Below are positions 58,319 through 64,000 of a stretch of DNA of 64,000 nucleotides, piece by piece (position 1 is the stretch's first letter; every line of letters starts with the position of its first letter). The stretch is from an uncultured Prevotellaceae bacterium (GTDB lineage: Bacteria; Bacteroidota; Bacteroidia; Bacteroidales; Muribaculaceae), in contig CAMHNO010000002.1 in assembly GCA_946186575.1 (NCBI GenBank), forward strand, positions 1 to 64,000. The letters are read 5' to 3'. A program made the translations under genes and the position numbers. Below the pieces are notes generated by a model. It ran no database searches. It saw only the letters and a list, made by a program, of their open reading frames with translations, and was not told the origin of the DNA.

Positions 58319-61300
58319 TTATTTCTTCTGACTTCCAAACTTGAGCAATGTGTCGCCCGGGATATAGAACTTTATTGTTGAGGTGTCGATGGTCCCAGGT
58401 GTGTTTTTCTTGAACAGATGGTCAAAGTCGTGCTTGAACACCACGCCCACGCCCTGAGTGGTCATCGCGTTGCGCACATAGTAGTTCTGATCGTTAAAGT
58501 GGTTATATGCTTTGAGCCTGATAGTTCCCCTGCGGTTTAGCAAGTATTCCAGATCAAAGTCGCCTATGAAATTAGAATTGCGGGGGTTGAATGTGTTGTC
58601 GCGGTAGCCAAAGTTGCCATTGAAAATGAGACGGTTGTTCAACAGCTGGCTCGATAGCGCCAAGTCCACCTCCACGTCACTGAAGTCGCCCTTGTTCGAC
58701 CGGAACTTGGGCGATATTTGCCAGTTGTCGCTAATCTGCCCCAGAATACTGGTGAGCTGCGACGAGATGGTCGACGACGCCATCGAGGTGAATTCATTGT
58801 TGTTTGTGTTAGACTTCATGTAGTCGGGGGTGTAGAAGCGGTTCAGGGCAAGCAGGTAGATAATTTGGCGGTTCATCATCTCGTCGGTGCTAATCACGCT
58901 CCTGACCTTGCGATAAGCATCGCTTGTGAGCGTTGGGAACTCAAGGTCGAACGTGAGTTCGGGCTGACTGATGCCGCCCTTGACCATAAGCAGGGCATTG
59001 ACGGGAACGTTGGTGCGGTTCAGGTCGCGATCGGTCGAGAACGAGTCGTCCAGGTCGGTGAGGTTGGCATTGAGCGAATACACCGCCCTGATGTCGAGGA
59101 TGGCATTATAGGGGTCACCATCAAAACTGATGGTGCTGCCGTCGCGAATGGTGAAGTCCTTGATGATGATGTCTTGCAGGGTGAAATTATATGAACCCTT
59201 TTCGAGAACATACTTTCCAAACATGTTGAACGCCTCGTCTATGCTGTTATAGTCGATGCGCAGGTTGCCCGTGCCGTAGGCCCTGATGCGGTCGCCACCC
59301 ACAGGGTCCATCACAAGCACTATCTCGGCCTCGGGGGTGATGTCGGCCTGAAGGGCAATGCTGTATTGGGTGGGAGCCGATTGCTGCTGGGTGCTGGTCT
59401 CAATCTTCTGTGCCAGCTGCCGCACAATCTCGGGCACTGTGTCGGGCTGTGCCGCGAGCGTGTCGGTGCGCTGCTGTGGCGCATCTTTCTTGTCGCGGTC
59501 GCGGAAGGTGATGAAATTATACTCTCCCGCCTCCTGAGTGTCGTTGAGCACAAATGTGAATTTGCTGCCGCTGGCACTCTCCATGTTCACATCGATGCGC
59601 ACCTCGCCTGGCTCGCCGGCAATGATTGCCGAGCCGTTGCCGTAGATGGTGCCATACCAGTCGGGGTTCATGGCCGGTGTGATGTCGTAGCACAGCAGGT
59701 CACGGGCCTCGGTGACGGTGAAGTTGAACTCAGGGTTGTGGAAAGCATCGTGCTTGAGCCACCCGTTGAGCTTGGCAGTGTGCTTGTCGCGGTCGCGAAT
59801 GGTGATGTCGCTGAAGCGTATCATTCCTGGCCTGATGTGCACCGAGTCGGTGCATGAATAGGTGGTGTTGGTATATCCCACCTTGATGCTGAAGTCCTCG
59901 GCATAGACATCGCCCATGAGGTCGATGGTCTTGAAGTTGCCAAAGAGAACCGCGTGGCCCGACACTAAGCCGTGCACCTCGCTGGTGAATGCTTCCATGA
60001 AGGGTTTCATAAACTCGACGTTGGCCTTGTCGGCGTCAAACTCCAGATAGAGCGAGTCGGCAGCGGCAAATATCTCGCCATTGATGTGGGTGTGGCGGCC
60101 ATTCTTCTGAGTCAGGTCGCAGCCCAGCACCACACCCGTGTTTGCACTGTCGAAGTGGCTGCTGATGTCGGCATCGCCCATGAGAGCACCATTATACACG
60201 AGGTTGTCGACATGCAGCGATGGCGACGTGCTGAGCCTGGGCGACTTGGAGAAGAGGTCGGCAAGCTGCAGCTGGCCCGTTGCAACGCCTCCAAATGTCA
60301 CATGATTGATGTTCAGAGTCTCAAAAATATAGTCGAGATGTATGTTTTGCAACGACACGCTGAGGGCATCGTCGGGGTTCTTCGACACTTTGCCGTCAAT
60401 CTTTATGAACTGGTCTTCGCATGAGCCCTCAATGCCGTCAACCTCGACCACTCCAGCCTCATACTTGAGGCGGCCCTGGTTCACATTCCACACAGTGTCA
60501 TTCACCACCACCTGTGTGGGGTTGACATCGACGGTGGTCATGAACTTGCCGTTAGCGTCGCGCCCCAGCAGCGCCGAGAGACTCACCGTGCCGTCGTATC
60601 TGCGCTCACGGTTGAACACCCAGTTCACGCTGGCGTCCACGCCATCGTTCACGGCATTGGCAAGCAAGTTAAGCGCAATGTTGCCTTTTTTGTTGGGGAA
60701 GATGGTGTGTGCGCTCAGCACCACGTTGTCGCTGCTCGAATCCTTGGTCACGTGCAGTTTAGTGCCCTCTATAATCTTGTTGCCTTGTTGCAGATAAGGC
60801 AGGTTCAGGTCCACAGCGAGTTCCTTGTCTTTCTCGTTGAAGAAACCATCTATGGTGGCCTTGTAAATTACCTTAACGGGCAGTTTGACATAGGACGAGA
60901 TGTAAGACTCAAACTCCTCGTTGGGCTCAACCACAATGTTGAAGGTGAAATTGTTGTTGCCGGTGCTGGGTGGTGTGTGGCCATGCATGAAGCCTGGGAA
61001 GCATCTCGAAGCAATGCTCTTGAATGCTGGCACTATGCTCGCAAAGTCGTAGTTTCCCTTGATGTTGCCATGCATGAAATCGGTGTTGAGGTCTATGCTC
61101 TTGTAGCCATCGCCATGCGAAGCGTCCACAGTGAAGTTGTCGATGTGGAATCCCTTGCCTGTGGTGCTGTTGATGAACGACACGTTGTTAATGTTCACCT
61201 TGCCAGTCACATTGTCAAGGCTGTTGCCTGTGAGCGATGCTTGCATATTCAGGTTCAGGTTGTTAGCAGGATACTTGCTTGAGAGATTCAGCTTGGCAAA

Positions 61301-62908
61301 GTTCACGTTTCGGGCATCAACGTCAACGTCGAGGGTGGAATTGGGACCATCGAGCACAGCCTTGCCGTTGAGGTTAACACGGCCATTGGCGTCGTTGATG
61401 GCAAGGGTGCCCTGATAGGTGTTGCCATCGATTGTGACATCGGCATCAATGTTGTGATAGCGGTAACCCTTTAGGTCAACATAGTCTACCTTGCCCACCA
61501 GAGTGCCGCCCACACTGTTATTGTCTGTGAGAGTGGCATCGAGGTTCACATTCATCGCCACCTTGCCCAGCAAGTCTTGCTTGCCCAGCAAGTTGCCTAT
61601 GTTCAAGCCTTGAGTCGACACGGCTGCTGCCATGCGCCGGGTGTCGCCCGAGCTGGCATAATGACCATTCACGGCAAGATCGCCAGCCCCAGTGGTGAGC
61701 TTTATGTCGCCCTTGACGTCGCTTATAGTGCCTTGAGCCGAGCCGGTGAGGTGAATGTCGCCACACTTGTTCACTATTTCCTGGGCTTGAGCACCGAGGT
61801 GGGCATGAGCAGTAGTGAGTCGCGAAAGCTCGCCACCACTTGTGGTAAGGTCGATGCGCCTGACGTCAAAATCCATAGCCGCGGGTGTGCGGTAGTTGTT
61901 GAACTCGCCCACCAAGTCGAGCTTTATGTTGCCGTTCTGGGCATTGGCAAGCAGCTTGCGCACTTCTAACTTGTCGCGGCTCACAGTGGCATCCACCGTG
62001 AAGTGAATGGGCGCCTCATAGCTCGCCAGTGCCGGCACAAAGCTCTTGAGGTCGCTCAAGGTGATGTAATTGTCGGTCATCACCAGGGTGATGGGCTGCA
62101 CCTTTATCTCGCCCACGGCATTTTTGAGCGATGAGTAGTGGAAGGTACTGCTGGCTGGGGTGATATGGGTTCCCGGCAGGTCCACCACAAGGTTCTTGAA
62201 TTTGGCGCGGGTGTCGTCGATGAAGAACTTTCCGGCCAGGTTGCTCAGCACAAAGCCGTTCTTCTCGTTAAATGCAAGACGAGTCACATCAATCACGAAG
62301 TCGTTGTTCTTGATGCGAGGAAACACCAGGTCGGCGGTTAAGTCGCGCAGTTGGCAGTGGTTAGCATCGAACTGACCAGCAGGCTTGCGCGGCTCGTTGA
62401 GCACGTCGTAGGCAAGGTCGGTGTTGCGAATGATAGCGTTGTTGATTCTTATGTCGTAGGGCGTGGGGGGCTTGCCTGGCTTGGGCTTCAGCTTGTCGAT
62501 AATGAACTGAAGATTGGTGGGACTGTCCTTGTCGGGACGGGTAATGGTGCCATGCAGCCCGTCGATCTCGGCGGTGGTGAATATTATCTTCTCCCTCACT
62601 ATCAAGTCGTAGAGGCTCACGCCGGCTCCAAGTTTGTCCACCATAATGAGGTCGCCGCCGGCCTGGTCGGGAATTTTCACGCCAGTGAGCACCACCTGGT
62701 TGAAAGGAGAAATGCTGATGCCGTCGATGGTAACTTTGGTCTCAAGAAACTTGCTCAACTCGCGCTCGCCCACTGCCTTGATCTTGTTCTGGAAGTAAGG
62801 CATGCTCAGTGCCAAGTAGAGTGCTCCATAGGCCACAACGAGCACTGCCACCACCGTCATGATGGTTGCCCGCAGGGTTTTATAGAGCCATCTAAAAGTT
62901 TGATTCAT
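58319..62908 (-). CDS. tamB: TamB-like translocation and assembly module protein
   Basis: 1529 residues. N-terminal membrane anchor about 14-35 (ATIMTVVAVLVVAYGALYLAL), an AsmA-like start (KFLETKVTIDGISISPFNQVVLTGVKIPDQ), a very long beta-strand-rich periplasmic body, and the C-terminal DUF490 domain (LVKGGISQPELTFDLEFP near 1330, RTNVPVNALLMV, FDLEYLLNRRGTIRLKAYN near the end). The family forms a groove that bridges inner and outer membranes for lipid and outer-membrane protein transport. A GC-rich hairpin lies 20 bp before its start (62928-62945). Confidence 0.92.
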   Translation of the reverse strand: MNQTFRWLYKTLRATIMTVVAVLVVAYGALYLALSMPYFQNKIKAVGERELSKFLETKVTIDGISISPFNQVVLTGVKIPDQAGGDLIMVDKLGAGVSLYDLIVREKIIFTTAEIDGLHGTITRPDKDSPTNLQFIIDKLKPKPGKPPTPYDIRINNAIIRNTDLAYDVLNEPRKPAGQFDANHCQLRDLTADLVFPRIKNNDFVIDVTRLAFNEKNGFVLSNLAGKFFIDDTRAKFKNLVVDLPGTHITPASSTFHYSSLKNAVGEIKVQPITLVMTDNYITLSDLKSFVPALASYEAPIHFTVDATVSRDKLEVRKLLANAQNGNIKLDLVGEFNNYRTPAAMDFDVRRIDLTTSGGELSRLTTAHAHLGAQAQEIVNKCGDIHLTGSAQGTISDVKGDIKLTTGAGDLAVNGHYASSGDTRRMAAAVSTQGLNIGNLLGKQDLLGKVAMNVNLDATLTDNNSVGGTLVGKVDYVDLKGYRYHNIDADVTIDGNTYQGTLAINDANGRVNLNGKAVLDGPNSTLDVDVDARNVNFAKLNLSSKYPANNLNLNMQASLTGNSLDNVTGKVNINNVSFINSTTGKGFHIDNFTVDASHGDGYKSIDLNTDFMHGNIKGNYDFASIVPAFKSIASRCFPGFMHGHTPPSTGNNNFTFNIVVEPNEEFESYISSYVKLPVKVIYKATIDGFFNEKDKELAVDLNLPYLQQGNKIIEGTKLHVTKDSSSDNVVLSAHTIFPNKKGNIALNLLANAVNDGVDASVNWVFNRERRYDGTVSLSALLGRDANGKFMTTVDVNPTQVVVNDTVWNVNQGRLKYEAGVVEVDGIEGSCEDQFIKIDGKVSKNPDDALSVSLQNIHLDYIFETLNINHVTFGGVATGQLQLADLFSKSPRLSTSPSLHVDNLVYNGALMGDADISSHFDSANTGVVLGCDLTQKNGRHTHINGEIFAAADSLYLEFDADKANVEFMKPFMEAFTSEVHGLVSGHAVLFGNFKTIDLMGDVYAEDFSIKVGYTNTTYSCTDSVHIRPGMIRFSDITIRDRDKHTAKLNGWLKHDAFHNPEFNFTVTEARDLLCYDITPAMNPDWYGTIYGNGSAIIAGEPGEVRIDVNMESASGSKFTFVLNDTQEAGEYNFITFRDRDKKDAPQQRTDTLAAQPDTVPEIVRQLAQKIETSTQQQSAPTQYSIALQADITPEAEIVLVMDPVGGDRIRAYGTGNLRIDYNSIDEAFNMFGKYVLEKGSYNFTLQDIIIKDFTIRDGSTISFDGDPYNAILDIRAVYSLNANLTDLDDSFSTDRDLNRTNVPVNALLMVKGGISQPELTFDLEFPTLTSDAYRKVRSVISTDEMMNRQIIYLLALNRFYTPDYMKSNTNNNEFTSMASSTISSQLTSILGQISDNWQISPKFRSNKGDFSDVEVDLALSSQLLNNRLIFNGNFGYRDNTFNPRNSNFIGDFDLEYLLNRRGTIRLKAYNHFNDQNYYVRNAMTTQGVGVVFKHDFDHLFKKNTPGTIDTSTIKFYIPGDTLLKFGSQKK

Positions 62909-62927
62909 TACCTTGAGTTCTTGCAGG

Positions 62928-62945
62928 GGCAGAGCGTGCTCTGCC
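62928..62945. repeat. Palindromic hairpin in the tamB leader
   Basis: GGCAGAGC (62928-62935) and GCTCTGCC (62938-62945) with a 2-nt centre. Similar to CAGAGCATGCTCTG at 36283-36296 including the preceding GG; probably a dispersed repeat family. Confidence 0.6.
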
Positions 62946-62986
62946 GGTTCGTGAGTTCTCTGTTTCTTGAAAATGGTTTTAACCTA

Positions 62987-62994
62987 CAAAGTTA
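62987..62994 (-). promoter_or_regulatory. -7 promoter box of tamB
   Basis: TAACTTTG on the minus strand, about 80 nt upstream of ATG 62908; no strong -33 seen. Confidence 0.45.
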
Positions 62995-63089
62995 ATTAGT
63001 TTTTTTTTATTTCATGGATTTTGCCGCAGAAAATGAGAAAAAAACATTTTATACAAATGCCACAGTATTTTTTTCCCAATTATTTTTAG

Positions 63090-63097
63090 TATATTTG
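63090..63097 (+). promoter_or_regulatory. -7 promoter box of the 63152 gene
   Basis: TATATTTG matches TAnnTTTG, about 55 nt before ATG 63152; divergent from the tamB promoter. Confidence 0.5.
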
Positions 63098-63151
63098 CAC
63101 CTGACTTTTGCTTCTAACTAAACTTTTAATAACCAAGTATCTCCTATCAAC

Positions 63152-64000
63152 ATGCTAAAGAAAATAAGAAGAATACTCGCGGCACTCTGCTTTATTGCAG
63201 TGACTCTGCTTTTCCTCGACTTTACCGGCACCCTGCATCACTGGTTAGGATGGACGGCTAAGGTCCAACTGGTTCCTGCCATCCTGGCAATGAACTTTGT
63301 GGTGATAGCGGTCTTGGCTGTCATCACTCTGATATTCGGGCGCATCTACTGCTCGGTGATTTGCCCCTTAGGAGTGATGCAAGACATCATCTCGTGGATC
63401 CACTCAAAGCGCAAGAAGAACCGCTTCACCTACTCGAAGGAGTTGAAATGGCTGCGCTATCCTGTGCTTGTGGTCTTCATTATAGCCATTGTCTTAGGAA
63501 TAGTGGGACTGATGGCGATTCTTGAGCCTTACAGCACATTCGGAATCATCGCCACCAATCTGCTGCAACCTGTCTATCAGTGGGCCAACAATGGCATTGC
63601 CGCTATTGCCGAGCATTTCAATAGCTACAGCGTCTACACCACGGAGGTGTGGATCAAGAGCACGGCTTCGATAGCAACAGCAATCACTCTGTTTGCAGTC
63701 ATAGCCTTCCTTGCTTGGCGAGGAGGCCGCACCTGGTGCAACACCATCTGCCCCGTGGGCACTTTCTTGAGCTTTATAGCAAGGTTCTCTTTACTGAAGG
63801 TGCACATCGACGGCGACAAGTGCATCAAGTGCGGCATGTGCACACGCAACTGCAAGGCTTCGTGCATCAACCATGAGGATGGCACCGTCGACCACAGCCG
63901 CTGCGTAACTTGCGGCAACTGCATCGAAAAGTGCCACAAGGACGCAATCTACTATGGCAGACCACGCAAGAGCTCTCTTGCAACTGCCACAGCCGAGCAA
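63152..64000 (+). CDS. NapH-like 4Fe-4S polyferredoxin membrane protein, 3' end outside window
   Basis: 283 complete codons, open at the right edge. Membrane helices about 11-28, 42-66, 105-128 and 175-195. Two CxxxCP motifs on the membrane edges (GRIYCSVICPLGVMQD and TWCNTICPVGTF), as in NapH/RdxA/CcoG-type proteins, then two ferredoxin clusters CIKCGMCTRNCKASC and CVTCGNCIEKC. It would pass electrons between the quinone pool and a partner reductase. The true partner is not in the window. Confidence 0.9.
   Translation, partial: MLKKIRRILAALCFIAVTLLFLDFTGTLHHWLGWTAKVQLVPAILAMNFVVIAVLAVITLIFGRIYCSVICPLGVMQDIISWIHSKRKKNRFTYSKELKWLRYPVLVVFIIAIVLGIVGLMAILEPYSTFGIIATNLLQPVYQWANNGIAAIAEHFNSYSVYTTEVWIKSTASIATAITLFAVIAFLAWRGGRTWCNTICPVGTFLSFIARFSLLKVHIDGDKCIKCGMCTRNCKASCINHEDGTVDHSRCVTCGNCIEKCHKDAIYYGRPRKSSLATATAEQ

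Noticed and set aside
42-64000. Insertion sequences, transposases or integrases anywhere in the window
   Set aside because: No transposase-like translation or terminal inverted repeats with target duplications were found.

Overview
The window looks like chromosomal DNA of a gut-type Bacteroidota, order Bacteroidales, probably Muribaculaceae or Prevotellaceae. The basis is: many promoters of the Bacteroides type (TAnnTTTG at -7, TTTG-like at about -33, 19-20 bp apart); starts without Shine-Dalgarno sequences; secreted proteins ending in a short type IX-like sorting tail (PGIYINGGKKVIVK); choice-of-anchor J/fibronectin III surface proteins; CotH and C10-peptidase proteins with dockerin tails; and family-typical genes (DUF3098, DUF4421, TamB, POT transporters, LytS/LytTR pair). 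The species is inferred, not shown.

Layout. 1-6118: two tandem secreted modular paralogs (the first runs off the left edge) and the decayed 5' stub of a third, each with its own promoter. 6255-11427: two CotH-like dockerin proteins, aroA and a small Cys-rich membrane protein on one strand. 11532-13530: an isolated pair, an SU10/DUF5309-type major capsid protein with a hydrophobic N-terminus plus a small acidic scaffold-like protein, with no other phage genes. 13886-16533: a LytS-type kinase and LytTR regulator followed by two secreted proteins, each made of exactly five 20-residue repeats. 16593-23454: lipoprotein, two POT peptide transporters, SufE, PpiD-like foldase. 23846-26175: another sorted surface protein whose 3' end, untranslated tail and terminator nearly copy those of the 2249-5773 gene.

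26240-36193 is the most striking block: a co-directional set encoding a degenerate-vWA lipoprotein, a four-helix membrane protein, a tubulin/FtsZ-like protein, a 1143-residue protein with an actin/Hsp70-type ATPase core, a membrane protein with a coiled coil, and two zinc-ribbon membrane proteins, one with an FtsK-gamma-like DNA-binding domain. I do not recognise it as a characterised system. 36219-36948 holds a dense field of mini-hairpins with C-GAA-G loops, then tRNA-Asp with its own promoter and terminator.

37251-43261: a stand-alone LuxR-type HTH protein, an AGCS symporter, and a LemA/TPM cluster with four TPM proteins. 43602-48603: a FadL-family outer membrane protein and a C10 cysteine protease. 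48700-56139: DUF3098-uppP-truB-queA, then FG-GAP-like, DUF3160 and CapA-like genes, all on the minus strand. 56537-64000: a small membrane protein, a DUF4421 protein, TamB and, divergently, a NapH-like 4Fe-4S protein cut by the right edge. Domain assignments come from reading the translations by eye; no database search was run.
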